Positions 1 to 9,060 of a stretch of 64,000 bases of DNA are shown here, one piece after another. The DNA comes from Eubacterium sp. CAG:274 (lineage in GTDB: Bacteria; Bacillota; Clostridia; Lachnospirales; CAG-274). The position numbers and the translations under genes were made by a program. The stretch covers positions 44,804 through 108,803 of the forward strand of contig FR888507.1 of NCBI GenBank assembly GCA_000432155.1. Reading direction: 5' to 3'. Position 1 is the first letter of the stretch; every line of letters starts with the position of its first letter. A model generated the notes under the pieces. It was not told the DNA's origin and searched no databases. It was given only the letters and a program-made list of their open reading frames with translations.

Positions 1-27
1 CATATTTTCAATTACTGCATTAGTCAT
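1..27 (-). CDS. 5' end of an unidentified gene (9 codons visible)
   Basis: A minus-strand ATG lies at 27-25, preceded by a GGAAG ribosome site eight bases upstream, and opens a frame (M-T-N-A-V-I-E-N-M) that runs off the left edge. Nitroreductase-family proteins often begin with a similar short helix before an RRSVR motif, but that motif would lie outside the window, so the family is only a guess. The gene would be transcribed in the same direction as ppdK and follow its weak terminator by about 75 bases. Confidence 0.45.
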
Positions 28-100
28 TAAAAAATCTTCCTTTCTACATTAAATCAAAACATTGTATTTATCTTTCCAATTCAATATCTAAATCTAAAAT

Positions 101-121
101 CCCGTACCATTATGATACGGG
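101..121 (-). terminator. Weak hairpin downstream of ppdK
   Basis: The arms CCCGTA (101-106) and TACGGG (116-121) form a stem, followed on the minus strand by a short ATTTTAG. The stem is short and the U-tract is poor, so this is at best a leaky terminator; it could also be an mRNA 3'-end stabiliser. Confidence 0.4.
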
Positions 122-133
122 ATAAATAGAATT

Positions 134-2761
134 TTATTTATTTCTTATAGCTGCCTGTGCTGCTGCAAGTCTTGCAATAGGAACTCTATATGGAGAGCAA
201 CTTACATATGTTAATCCTGCTCTATGACAGAAATCAATAGATGCAGGGTCGCCACCATGCTCGCCACAAATACCAAGAATAATATTTGGTCTTGTACTCT
301 TACCACCTTGAACAGCCATATTAACTAATTTACCAACACCCTTTTGGTCAAGTGTAGCAAATGGGTCATGTTCATAAATCTGATTAGAATAGTAAGAATC
401 AAGGAACTTACCAGCATCATCTCTTGAGAAACCAAATGTCATCTGTGTAAGGTCATTTGTACCAAATGAGAAGAATTCAGCTTCAGTTGCAATTTCATCA
501 GCAGTTAAAGCTGCTCTTGGAATTTCAATCATAGTACCTACTTTGTACTTTAAATCAATTCCAGATTCAGCAATAATCTTATTAGCTGTTTCAGTAATTA
601 TTGACTTTACAAAAGCAAATTCTTTAAGTTCGCCAACTAAAGGAACCATAATTTCTGGAACAATATTCCATTCTGGGTGTCTCTTAGTTACATTAATAGC
701 AGCCTTAATTACAGCCTTTGTCTGCATTCTTGCTACTTCTGGGAATGTAACTGAAAGACGACAACCTCTATGACCCATCATAGGGTTAAATTCGTGGAGA
801 GAAACAATGATAGCCTTAATCTGTTCAACTGTCTTTCCCTGTGCCTTTGCAACTTCTTCAATATCTTCTTCTGCTGTAGGGAGGAATTCATGAAGTGGTG
901 GGTCAAGAAAACGAATATTAACATGTTTACCTTCCATAGCCTCATAAAGTTTCTCGAAATCGCCCTGCTGCATAGGTTCAAGTTTGTCAAGAGCTTTTTC
1001 TCTTTCCTCTACTGTATCAGAACAAATCATTTCACGCATAGCTGAAATTCTGTCTGCATCAAAGAACATATGCTCTGTTCTGCAAAGACCAATACCCTGT
1101 GCACCAAAGGCTGCTGCCTGTTTTGCATCTCTTGGAGTATCAGCATTTGTTCTTACTTCAAGTCTTCTATATTTATCAGCTAAATTCATTACTCTTTCAA
1201 ATTCGCCACTTATAGTTGCTGGAACTGTAGGAATAGCCTCGCCGTAAATACAACCTGTAGAACCGTCAAGAGAAATCCAATCTCCCTCTTTGTAAGTTCT
1301 GCCGGCAAGTTCAAACTTTTTAGCATTTTCATCAATATTTATTTCGCCACAACCTGAAACACAGCAAGTACCCATACCTCTTGCAACAACAGCTGCGTGA
1401 GAAGTCATACCACCTCTAACAGTAAGTACGCCCTGTGCATAGTTCATACCCTCAATATCTTCTGGAGAAGTTTCAAGTCTAACAAGAACAACCTTTTCGC
1501 CGGCCTTAGCTTTTGTTACAGCATCTTCAGCTGTAAATACAATCTGACCACAAGCTGCACCTGGAGAAGCTGCTAAAGCTACAGCTACTGGTTCAGCCTT
1601 TTTCAAAGCCTCATCATCAAACTGTGGATGAAGTAAAGCATCTAACTGCTTTGGATTTATCATACAAAGAGCAGTTTCTTCATCAATAAGGCCCTCATCA
1701 ATTAAATCACAAGCAATCTTTAAAGCAGCCTTCGCTGTTCTCTTACCATTTCTTGTCTGGAGCATATAGAGTTTTTTATCTTCAATAGTAAACTCCATAT
1801 CCTGCATATCTTTATAGTGATTTTCAAGTTTATTACAAATCTCTACAAATTCATCATATACTTCTGGCATAACTTCCTTGAGCTGGTCAATCTTTCTTGG
1901 AGTTCTTACACCAGCAACAACATCTTCGCCCTGTGCATTCATAAGGAATTCGCCAAAAAGCTTATTTTCGCCAGTAGCTGGATTACGAGTAAATGCAACA
2001 CCTGTACCTGAAGTTTCGCCCATATTACCAAATACCATTGACTGGATATTTACAGCAGTACCCCATGAGCCAGGAATATCATTCATCTTTCTGTAATATA
2101 CAGCTCTTTCATTATTCCATGAACGGAAAACCGCCTCAACAGCACCAATTAACTGTTCTTTAGGGTCAGTTGGGAAATCTTTTCCTATTTCTGATTTATA
2201 TTCTGCCTTAAACTGTTCTGCAAGTCTTTTAAGGTCGTCAGCTGTAAGTTCTGTATCTAACTTAACGCCCTTTTCAGCTTTAAGTTCGTCAATTAACTTT
2301 TCAAAATACTTTTTACCTACGCCCATTACTACATCTGAATACATCTGTATAAATCTTCTGTATGAATCGTAAGCAAATCTTGGATTACCAGTCTTTTTAG
2401 CTATTGTTTCTACAACAACATCATTTAAGCCAAGATTTAAAATAGTATCCATCATACCAGGCATAGAGGCTCTTGAACCAGAACGAACAGAAACTAAAAG
2501 TGGATTTTCAATATCTCCAAATTTCTTTCCTGTAACTTCTTCAAGTTTACCTATATATTCCATAATCTGTTGCTGAATTTCATCGTTTATAGTTTCATTA
2601 TCTTCATAATACTGAGTACAAGCCTCAGTAGTAATTGTAAAGCCCTGAGGAACTGGCATACCAAGCAAAGTCATTTCTGCAAGGTTAGCACCTTTACCAC
2701 CGAGTAATTCTCTCATATGGTCATTACCCTCTGAAAATAAATATACAAACTTTTTACCCAT
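134..2761 (-). CDS. ppdK: Pyruvate, phosphate dikinase
   Basis: This cytosolic enzyme interconverts pyruvate + ATP + Pi and PEP + AMP + PPi; in fermentative anaerobes it often works in the glycolytic direction or balances PEP and pyruvate. At 875 aa it has the usual full length. The N-terminal nucleotide-binding part contains GGKGANLAEM and GSRASMPGMMDT. The swivelling domain has the phosphorylated histidine (about residue 455) in GGMTSHAAVVARG. The C-terminal PEP/pyruvate barrel ends with GICGEHGGDP and the cysteine-containing YVSCSP region. The start is fixed by GGAGG nine bases upstream. The gene appears monocistronic, with its own promoter at 2822-2849 and a weak terminator downstream. 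Confidence 0.98.
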   Translation of the reverse strand: MGKKFVYLFSEGNDHMRELLGGKGANLAEMTLLGMPVPQGFTITTEACTQYYEDNETINDEIQQQIMEYIGKLEEVTGKKFGDIENPLLVSVRSGSRASMPGMMDTILNLGLNDVVVETIAKKTGNPRFAYDSYRRFIQMYSDVVMGVGKKYFEKLIDELKAEKGVKLDTELTADDLKRLAEQFKAEYKSEIGKDFPTDPKEQLIGAVEAVFRSWNNERAVYYRKMNDIPGSWGTAVNIQSMVFGNMGETSGTGVAFTRNPATGENKLFGEFLMNAQGEDVVAGVRTPRKIDQLKEVMPEVYDEFVEICNKLENHYKDMQDMEFTIEDKKLYMLQTRNGKRTAKAALKIACDLIDEGLIDEETALCMINPKQLDALLHPQFDDEALKKAEPVAVALAASPGAACGQIVFTAEDAVTKAKAGEKVVLVRLETSPEDIEGMNYAQGVLTVRGGMTSHAAVVARGMGTCCVSGCGEINIDENAKKFELAGRTYKEGDWISLDGSTGCIYGEAIPTVPATISGEFERVMNLADKYRRLEVRTNADTPRDAKQAAAFGAQGIGLCRTEHMFFDADRISAMREMICSDTVEEREKALDKLEPMQQGDFEKLYEAMEGKHVNIRFLDPPLHEFLPTAEEDIEEVAKAQGKTVEQIKAIIVSLHEFNPMMGHRGCRLSVTFPEVARMQTKAVIKAAINVTKRHPEWNIVPEIMVPLVGELKEFAFVKSIITETANKIIAESGIDLKYKVGTMIEIPRAALTADEIATEAEFFSFGTNDLTQMTFGFSRDDAGKFLDSYYSNQIYEHDPFATLDQKGVGKLVNMAVQGGKSTRPNIILGICGEHGGDPASIDFCHRAGLTYVSCSPYRVPIARLAAAQAAIRNK

Positions 2762-2780
2762 TTTAACCGCCTCCTATATT

Positions 2781-2800
2781 AATTGTGCAAATTGCCAATT
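2781..2800. repeat. Imperfect palindrome in the ppdK leader
   Basis: AATTG and CAATT arms flank a central TGCAAATTGC, between the putative transcription start (about 2815) and the ribosome site. It could be an operator or an mRNA hairpin. It resembles the TTGTG...CAA pattern of redox (Rex) operators only partly and is shorter than the usual 18-bp site, so no regulator is assigned. Confidence 0.35.
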
Positions 2801-2821
2801 AAATTCAGTTATCTTACAACT

Positions 2822-2849
2822 ATTATACCATATTTTACTAATTTTGCAA
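2822..2849 (-). promoter_or_regulatory. Putative sigma-A promoter of ppdK
   Basis: The -35 is TTGCAA (2844-2849), the spacer is 16 bases and the -10 is a perfect TATAAT (2822-2827) on the minus strand, about 60 bases upstream of the ppdK start. Confidence 0.55.
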
Positions 2850-2893
2850 TACTATTTTTGTAAACAATTACAAGACTCAAATAAAAAAATTTG

Positions 2894-2928
2894 AAAAAAG
2901 GTGCATTGACACAATATCAATGCACCTT
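2894..2928 (-). terminator. Rho-independent terminator of glyS
   Basis: A perfect 12-bp stem (2898-2909 with 2917-2928) has a 7-base loop and is followed on the minus strand by TTTTTT. It closes the radC-pspC-glyS transcription unit and insulates ppdK. Confidence 0.9.
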
Positions 2929-2944
2929 ATCTTAAAAAGTATAA

Positions 2945-4327
2945 TTAAAATTCAATCTTCTTGAGAATGTAATCCTTTAATTCAGAAATCTTAATTCTTT
3001 CCTGTTCCATAGTATCTCTATCACGAACAGTTACGCAACCATCTTCCTTAGAATCAAAGTCATATGTAATACAATATGGAGTACCAATTTCATCCTGACG
3101 ACGGTATCTCTTACCAATACCCTGTGCATCATCAAAATCACAGTTGAAATACTTGCTAAGTTCTGCAAATACTTCGCCTGCTTCTTCAGAAAGCTTCTTA
3201 GAAAGAGGTAATACAGCAGCCTTGAAAGGAGCAAGTGCTGGGTGGAAATGTAATACAGTTCTTACATCGCCTTCGCCAATTTCTTCTTCATCATAAGCTT
3301 CACAAAGGAAAGCAAGTGTAACTCTATCTGCACCTAAAGATGGTTCAATACAGTATGGAACATACTTTTCATTTGTAGTTGGGTCAAAGTAATCCATAGC
3401 TTCGCCAGAGTGTTCAGCATGAGCTTTAAGGTCGAAGTCAGTTCTTGATGCAACACCCCAAAGTTCGCCCTTACCAAATGGGAACATATATTCAATATCT
3501 GTTGTAGCATTTGAATAGTGAGCAAGTTCAGCCTGTTCATGGTCACGAAGAACAATGTTCTTTTCGTCTACATTAAGGCTTAAAAGCCAATTTCTACAGT
3601 ATTCTTTCCAGTAGTTAAACCATTCAATTTCAGTACCAGGCTTACAGAAGAATTCAAGTTCCATCTGTTCAAATTCTCTAGTTCTGAAAGTAAAGTTACC
3701 AGGTGTAATTTCATTTCTAAATGACTTACCAACCTGAGCAATACCGAAAGGAACTTTCTTTCTTGTTGTTCTCTGAACATTTTTAAAGTTTACAAAAATA
3801 CCCTGAGCAGTTTCTGGACGAAGATAAACAACATTCTTGCTATCTTCTGTAACACCAGCATGAGTCTTAAACATAAGGTTGAACTGTCTAATGCCAGTAA
3901 AGTTATGAGCACCACAGCTAGGGCAAGGAATATTGTGTTCATCAATATAAGCTTGCATTTCAGTTTCTGTCATACCGTCAGCTGAACCTTCAATACCATT
4001 ATCTTTCATAAAATCATCAATGATATTATCAGCTCTAAATCTTTCGTGACATTCCTTACAGTCCATAAGAGGGTCACTAAAGCCACCAACATGGCCACTA
4101 GCTACCCATACTTCTGGGTTCATAAGAATTGCACAGTCAACGCCTACATTGTAAGGGCTTTCCTGAACAAACTTCTTCCACCAAGCTTTTTTTACATTAT
4201 TTTTAAGCTCAACACCTAAAGGACCGTAATCCCATGTATTTGCTAAACCGCCGTAAATTTCAGAGCCAGCATAAACAAAACCTCTGTTTTTAGCAAGTGC
4301 AACAACTTTTTCCATTGACTTTTCCAT
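2945..4327 (-). CDS. glyS: Glycyl-tRNA synthetase, dimeric type
   Basis: This class II aminoacyl-tRNA synthetase charges tRNA-Gly. It is the homodimeric (eukaryote/archaea-like) form rather than the alpha2-beta2 glyQ/glyS form. Visible features are the N-terminal RGFVYAGSEIYGGLANTWDYGPLG segment (motif 1 area), a CPSCGAHNFTG zinc-like insertion, RPETAQGIFVNF, motif 2 FRNEITPGNFTFRTREFEQ and a C-terminal anticodon-binding domain. The longest open frame starts at 4348, but the AGGAGG site at 4333-4338 lies inside that extension and serves the ATG at 4327, giving 460 aa, the expected size. No T-box leader is visible; pspC lies immediately upstream. Confidence 0.97.
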   Translation of the reverse strand: MEKSMEKVVALAKNRGFVYAGSEIYGGLANTWDYGPLGVELKNNVKKAWWKKFVQESPYNVGVDCAILMNPEVWVASGHVGGFSDPLMDCKECHERFRADNIIDDFMKDNGIEGSADGMTETEMQAYIDEHNIPCPSCGAHNFTGIRQFNLMFKTHAGVTEDSKNVVYLRPETAQGIFVNFKNVQRTTRKKVPFGIAQVGKSFRNEITPGNFTFRTREFEQMELEFFCKPGTEIEWFNYWKEYCRNWLLSLNVDEKNIVLRDHEQAELAHYSNATTDIEYMFPFGKGELWGVASRTDFDLKAHAEHSGEAMDYFDPTTNEKYVPYCIEPSLGADRVTLAFLCEAYDEEEIGEGDVRTVLHFHPALAPFKAAVLPLSKKLSEEAGEVFAELSKYFNCDFDDAQGIGKRYRRQDEIGTPYCITYDFDSKEDGCVTVRDRDTMEQERIKISELKDYILKKIEF

Positions 4328-4349
4328 TGTAATCCTCCTAAATGACAAT

Positions 4350-4541
4350 TTATATATCTTTATCAGGCATAACCATCATACAAACAATATAAAAAACTAT
4401 ACCTAAGAATACACCACTTATTAAACTGATAAGAGCAAAAGCTACTCTTACAACAGTTTTATCAATATTAAAATATTCTGCGATACCCGCACAAACACCA
4501 CCTACAACAGCTTCACTTCTGATTTTATATAATCTTTTCAT
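4350..4541 (-). CDS. PspC-domain membrane protein
   Basis: This 63-aa protein is essentially a bare PspC domain: MKRLYKI, then a GGVCAGIAEYFNID motif, then one hydrophobic segment (about residues 33-55) ending in MPDKD. PspC domains occur in phage-shock or envelope-stress proteins, but single-domain Firmicute versions have no settled role. The start is supported by GGAGG seven bases upstream. It lies between radC and glyS with short gaps and is probably co-transcribed with them. Confidence 0.85.
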   Translation of the reverse strand: MKRLYKIRSEAVVGGVCAGIAEYFNIDKTVVRVAFALISLISGVFLGIVFYIVCMMVMPDKDI

Positions 4542-4552
4542 AATATTACCTC

Positions 4553-5293
4553 CTAATCAGCAGATATGTTGTATTTCAGACCAAGATATTTTTCCTTGGC
4601 AAAGCTAAAATTATTCTTCCAGTTTTTATCACAAACAATAATGTGGTCCAAAACTTTTATACCTAATGGTTCAAGACTTCTAATAATAGCAGTAGTGGCA
4701 ACATAATCAGCATTAGACATTTCTCTATTGCCTGATGGATGATTATGACCTATTATAACAAATTTAGCTTTATTTATCAATGCTTTTTCGATCACTTTAT
4801 CAATATACACTTTTGTTCCGTCTGTTGTGCCATCACTTATGTAAATATAATTTATTAATCGCTTATTAATATCTAAACACAAAAGCACAAAACTTTCAAA
4901 AGGTCTAGCTGACAATAATGTAGTCAAATATGCTGACGCCCTTGCAAAAGTATCCATTTGTTCTTTTTTAGAATAAAAGCTGTTTTCATAACGCCTTGCA
5001 ATATGTGGCAACATAGATATTAAAACAGCAGCACCCTCTGTCAAATTACCTCTAGCCATTAAGTCATCAGCGCCTGCTGCCAATAAGTTATGAAAAGAGC
5101 CATATGTATCTAACAACTTATGTGCCATTTCATTAGTATCTTTCATAGGATATGCGTAAAACAAAAGCAATTCAACAATTTGGTATTCTTCAAAACTCTC
5201 TAAAGAATTTTCCTTTAAAAATCTTTGTCTTACTCTATGCCTGTGACCACTATGTATATTTTTCTTTTTAGGTTTCTTTTCTTTCTCATCCAT
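4553..5293 (-). CDS. radC: RadC-family JAB/MPN-domain protein
   Basis: This 246-aa protein has the RadC layout: a basic N-terminus (KEKKPKKKNIHSGHRHRVRQRF), a helix-hairpin-helix region, then a JAMM metal site with HNHPSGNREMSNAD, which keeps the H-x-H-x7-S-x2-D spacing of the zinc-binding motif. The family was named for DNA repair, but that role has been questioned; a metallo-hydrolase or deubiquitinase-like fold is established, while the substrate is unknown. The start has GAGGT at good spacing. Confidence 0.9.
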   Translation of the reverse strand: MDEKEKKPKKKNIHSGHRHRVRQRFLKENSLESFEEYQIVELLLFYAYPMKDTNEMAHKLLDTYGSFHNLLAAGADDLMARGNLTEGAAVLISMLPHIARRYENSFYSKKEQMDTFARASAYLTTLLSARPFESFVLLCLDINKRLINYIYISDGTTDGTKVYIDKVIEKALINKAKFVIIGHNHPSGNREMSNADYVATTAIIRSLEPLGIKVLDHIIVCDKNWKNNFSFAKEKYLGLKYNISAD

Positions 5294-5303
5294 TTACGGA
5301 CCT

Positions 5304-5771
5304 CTAATTAATATTTAATGGTGCTTGATATTTTTCAAAATCGCCAGAATATATTATTCTCAATAATTTATCTAAACGATAAAGTGCTTTTGTAATCAAT
5401 TCTGTTGGTAAAATATGTTCCTCTAAAGCACGACCTATTTCGTCAACATCTACAACCTCTACTCTACCATCATTACGAATTATAACATCTGCTAATAAAT
5501 CATTAAAAGTATATGTATCTCCGTCTTTTTCAGTTTCAATTATATCACAATACCAATAAACAATATTGTTATTGTCATCAAGAAATTTACTTACCTTAAA
5601 TCCTTCTTTTATATAATAACAAGACATTCCATGAGTAAAATCATGGCGTTTTGTCAACACTTCCCATTTTGTTACTATGGCATCATCGGAAACAGATACA
5701 ACCTTATCATCTTTCAATAAAATCTTTTCATCAGGTATAAATCTTCTACGATATAAAACTAATTCTGCCAT
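5304..5771 (-). CDS. DUF402-domain protein
   Basis: This 155-aa protein has a DUF402-like core: the N-terminal MAELVLYRRRFIPDEKILL, then FTHGMSCYYIKEGFKVSKF, IVYWYCDI and a C-terminal helical part (DEIGRALEEHILPTELITKAL). DUF402 proteins include nucleotide-phosphate hydrolases related to FomD; which activity applies here cannot be read from sequence. The open frame extends to 5837, but a GGAGG at 5778-5782 fixes the start at 5771; the extension would cross the hairpin at 5802-5824. Confidence 0.75.
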   Translation of the reverse strand: MAELVLYRRRFIPDEKILLKDDKVVSVSDDAIVTKWEVLTKRHDFTHGMSCYYIKEGFKVSKFLDDNNNIVYWYCDIIETEKDGDTYTFNDLLADVIIRNDGRVEVVDVDEIGRALEEHILPTELITKALYRLDKLLRIIYSGDFEKYQAPLNIN

Positions 5772-5801
5772 ACATGCCCTCCTTTGCTTTATATTATGTG
5801 T

Positions 5802-5824
5802 CCCGTTTACAAAATGCAAACGGG
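5802..5824 (-). repeat. 7-bp hairpin between topA and the DUF402 gene
   Basis: CCCGTTT (5802-5808) and AAACGGG (5818-5824) pair around a 9-base loop in the short gap after topA. No U-tract follows on either strand, so it is unlikely to be a full terminator; a processing or stability element is possible. Confidence 0.5.
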
Positions 5825-5840
5825 ATTCATAACACATTAT

Positions 5841-7931
5841 TTATTCTTCTTCATTTTCTTTTTCTACATATTCTTTAGTGAAATTACATTCTGGATTGTT
5901 ACAAGCAACTCTCTTAGTCTTTGTACCCTTTACCACAAGTACATCGCCACATTCCGGACAAATTTCCCCAGTTGGCTTATACCAAGAAATCATACTACAT
6001 TCCGGATTATGTTCACAACCAAAATACTTTCTGCCCTTTTTAGTTTTCTTTATTAAAACTTTGCCACCACAAATTGGACAGTTTACGCCAGCTTCTTCAA
6101 AAAGAGGTTTTGTATTTCTACATTCTGGGAAACCAGGACAAGCAAGGAACTTGCCGTACTTGCCATATTTCACAACCATATTTCTGCCACATTCTTCGCA
6201 AATAACATCTGTAACCTCATCTTGAATTTCTACATTTTCAACCTTTGCCTCTGCCTCTGCTAAAAGTTCAGCAAGTAAAGGATAGAAATCTCTTAACACT
6301 TGCTTCCATTCCATTTTACCGTCAGCAACCATATCAAGAGTATTTTCCATATCAGCCGTAAATTCAGCATTGATAATTGGTTCAAAGTTCTTTGTAAGTA
6401 TTTCGTTTACAATTTCGCCTAATTCTGTTGAATATAAAAGTTTCTTTTCCTTTGTAACATAATTTCTGGCAAGAATTGTTGCAATAGTTGGTGCAAGAGT
6501 TGATGGTCTACCTACCTTTATATCATCAAGAGTTTTAATAAGTAATGCCTCTGAATATCTTGCAGGTGGCTGTGTGAAATGCTGATTGCCCTCAATAGTA
6601 ACTGGCACTACAGTATCATTTTCCTGTATTTCAGGCATAGCCTTTTCATCGTCTAATTCTTCATTCTTTTTATATACAGCTAAATAACCGTCAAACATAA
6701 GTGTTGAACCAGTTGCTCTAAATATATAATCATTTGCATCAATGTCTGCACTTACTGTTGCATACTTTGCTGGCATCATCTGACTAGCCATAAATCTTTC
6801 CCAAATAAGTTTATAGAGCTTATACTGGTCACGACTAAGGCTTTCCTTTATAGAATCAGGGTATCTCTGTGCTACTGTAGGTCTAATAGCCTCGTGAGCA
6901 TCTTGTGCTGAACTATCTGTCTTATACTGCTTCTTTTCTCTAAGATATTCTTCGCCATAGCGTTTTGAAACTACATCTTTAGCCTGTTCATAAGCCTCAT
7001 CAGATATTCTTACAGAGTCAGTTCTGATATAAGATACCAAACCTACTGTACCCTCACCCTCAATATCAACACCTTCATAAAGTTGCTGGGCAATTCTCAT
7101 TGTCTTTTGAGGAGCAAAACCTAAAAGCTTTGATGCCTCTTGCTGCATTGTACTTGTAGTAAACGGAGCTGGGGCATTTTTAGCTCTAACACTTTTCTTT
7201 ACCTTTTCTACAGTAAAGTCAGCATTTTCAACAGCTTTAAGGATTTTATCTGTTTCTTCCTTTGTATTTAATTCAATTTTGCCATTCTTATCTCCATAGA
7301 ACTTGGCAGGGAACTTTTTACCCTTTGTAGTTTTAAATGTAGAATCAATAGACCAATATTCCTGTGGAACAAAGTTTTCTATTTCTTCTTCTCTTTCACA
7401 AATAAGTTTAAGTGCAACAGACTGTACTCTACCGGCACTAAGACCTTTCTTTACTTTTTTCCAAAGAAGTGGACTGATTTTATAACCTACTATTCTATCT
7501 AATTCTCGTCTAGCCTGCTGTGCATTAACTAAGTCCATATCAATTTCTCTTGCTTCTTTTATAGACTTTTTAACTACATCTTTTGTAATTTCGTTAAATG
7601 TAACTCTAGCTGTCTTTTCTGGGTCAAGTTTTAAGGCATATAATAAATGCCAACTAATTGCCTCTCCCTCTCGGTCAGGGTCAGTTGCCAAATAAACCTT
7701 ATCGGCTTTTTTAACTTCTTTACGAAGTTGTGCCAATATTTCCCCTTTTCCTCGTATAGTAATGTATTTAGGTTCAAAATCATTTTCTATATCAATACCA
7801 AGCTCACTTTTGGGCAAATCCCTAACATGACCTTTGGTAGCAATTACTTTATAATTAGAGCCTAAAAAGCCATGTATATTCTTTGATTTTTCTGGTGACT
7901 CCACTATAACCAGATATTTTTTCGCACTCAT
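5841..7931 (-). CDS. topA: DNA topoisomerase I
   Basis: This type IA topoisomerase relaxes negative supercoils. The N-terminal TOPRIM domain begins SAKKYLVIVESPEKSKNI and carries the DPDREGEAISWHL acidic motif. The catalytic tyrosine lies in SYIRTDSVRI. Three C-terminal four-cysteine zinc ribbons (starting CEECGRN, CPICGGK and CPECGD) precede a Glu-rich tail. A GGAGG site directs the start to 7931 (696 aa, normal length); the longer frame to 8018 would overlap dprA. The gene follows dprA by 11 bases, the common Firmicute order dprA-topA. Confidence 0.97.
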   Translation of the reverse strand: MSAKKYLVIVESPEKSKNIHGFLGSNYKVIATKGHVRDLPKSELGIDIENDFEPKYITIRGKGEILAQLRKEVKKADKVYLATDPDREGEAISWHLLYALKLDPEKTARVTFNEITKDVVKKSIKEAREIDMDLVNAQQARRELDRIVGYKISPLLWKKVKKGLSAGRVQSVALKLICEREEEIENFVPQEYWSIDSTFKTTKGKKFPAKFYGDKNGKIELNTKEETDKILKAVENADFTVEKVKKSVRAKNAPAPFTTSTMQQEASKLLGFAPQKTMRIAQQLYEGVDIEGEGTVGLVSYIRTDSVRISDEAYEQAKDVVSKRYGEEYLREKKQYKTDSSAQDAHEAIRPTVAQRYPDSIKESLSRDQYKLYKLIWERFMASQMMPAKYATVSADIDANDYIFRATGSTLMFDGYLAVYKKNEELDDEKAMPEIQENDTVVPVTIEGNQHFTQPPARYSEALLIKTLDDIKVGRPSTLAPTIATILARNYVTKEKKLLYSTELGEIVNEILTKNFEPIINAEFTADMENTLDMVADGKMEWKQVLRDFYPLLAELLAEAEAKVENVEIQDEVTDVICEECGRNMVVKYGKYGKFLACPGFPECRNTKPLFEEAGVNCPICGGKVLIKKTKKGRKYFGCEHNPECSMISWYKPTGEICPECGDVLVVKGTKTKRVACNNPECNFTKEYVEKENEEE

Positions 7932-7942
7932 TATACATCCTC

Positions 7943-9049
7943 CTACAGAACTTTTACATATTTCTGCCCTGACATTTTCTGTATCAGTCCTTGAACTTCT
8001 AACATAGTTAATGCACAAGACGCGTCCTGTATATTCAAATTAATCTTCTCTATTATTTCATCAATCGTAATTGGTTCATAATCCATACAATCATAAACCA
8101 ATTTTTCATTTGGTGCAAGACCATTTATTATTTTTCCTGAATTTTTAATATTTTCTTTTGTATTTTTAATAGGTATTGTTATGTTCAATTCCTCTAAAAT
8201 ATCCTCTGTTTTTGTAACAGCAGTTGCTCCAAGTCTTATTAAATTGTTAGTACCTCTACTAAGTCGACTTGTTATATTTCCCGGCAAAGCCATAACTGTT
8301 CTACCCTGTTCCAATGCGTGGTTTGCTGTTATCATTGTGCCACTTTTTTCATCAGCCTCAATAACAACAGTAACATCGCACATACCACTTATAATTCTGT
8401 TTCTTATTGGAAAGTTTGCTGGAAAAGCCTTTGTTCCTAAAGGAAATTCACTTATCAAACAGCCTTTTTCCATAACTTTATCTGCTAAATTGGTATTACA
8501 AACAGGATAAATAGTGTCAATACCAGTACCTAAAACAGCAAAGGTAATACCTCCACCTTTTAAGCAACTGCTATGAGCTACGGCATCTGTACCCATCGCA
8601 AGACCACTTACAACGCATATGCCATTTTGTGCTAATTCTCTTGAAAATTTCTCACAACACATAGCACCATAGTCAGTAATTCGCCTTGAGCCTACAATAG
8701 CTACACTTACCCTATCTTCTGGAACTATCTTTCCTCTTACATATATACCTAAAGGGGCATCTGGAATATACTTTAATTTTTCAGGATATTCTTCATCATC
8801 TTCTGTATAAAATTTAGCATTAATATTGTTTAATTTTTCCAGTTCTTCATCGACAGAGTATTTATATCTACTAGCTACTATTTTTTCTATTGTAGTTTTA
8901 TTTAAAATTTCAGAGTATTTTAAATCTTTACTATCTGCCAACCATAATTCTTGCCCACTACCAAAATAATCAAGCAATTTTCTTCTTGTAGACAATTTTA
9001 TATTATTAAGTGAAGACAACCACATTATGTATTTATTATCACAATTCAT
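7943..9049 (-). CDS. dprA: DNA-processing protein DprA (Smf)
   Basis: This protein loads RecA on incoming single-stranded DNA in natural transformation and is widely kept in Clostridia. The 368-aa protein has an N-terminal SAM-like/HhH region, a Rossmann-like DprA domain (AIVGSRRITDYG, VVSGLAMGTDAVAH, FPIRNRIISG, SGTMITANHALEQGR) and a C-terminal winged helix (about the last 70 residues). AGGAGTGAT places the start at ATG 9049 rather than the upstream GTG at 9058. It sits between comM and topA in one tight run. Confidence 0.95.
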   Translation of the reverse strand: MNCDNKYIMWLSSLNNIKLSTRRKLLDYFGSGQELWLADSKDLKYSEILNKTTIEKIVASRYKYSVDEELEKLNNINAKFYTEDDEEYPEKLKYIPDAPLGIYVRGKIVPEDRVSVAIVGSRRITDYGAMCCEKFSRELAQNGICVVSGLAMGTDAVAHSSCLKGGGITFAVLGTGIDTIYPVCNTNLADKVMEKGCLISEFPLGTKAFPANFPIRNRIISGMCDVTVVIEADEKSGTMITANHALEQGRTVMALPGNITSRLSRGTNNLIRLGATAVTKTEDILEELNITIPIKNTKENIKNSGKIINGLAPNEKLVYDCMDYEPITIDEIIEKINLNIQDASCALTMLEVQGLIQKMSGQKYVKVL

Positions 9050-9060
9050 ACAAATCACTC

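Noticed and set aside
2781..2800. Rex operator in the ppdK leader
   Set aside because: The palindrome is shorter than the usual Rex site and the central spacing differs; reported only as an unassigned palindrome.
4328..4348. T-box leader or longer N-terminus for glyS
   Set aside because: The upstream gene pspC ends immediately before, leaving no room for a T-box, and the ribosome site lies inside the proposed extension.
5802..5824. Hairpin after topA as a terminator
   Set aside because: No U-tract follows on either strand, and the downstream gene is close; kept only as a hairpin.
5784..6225. Plus-strand open frames opposite the topA 3' end
   Set aside because: They are shadows of the zinc-ribbon coding region of topA.
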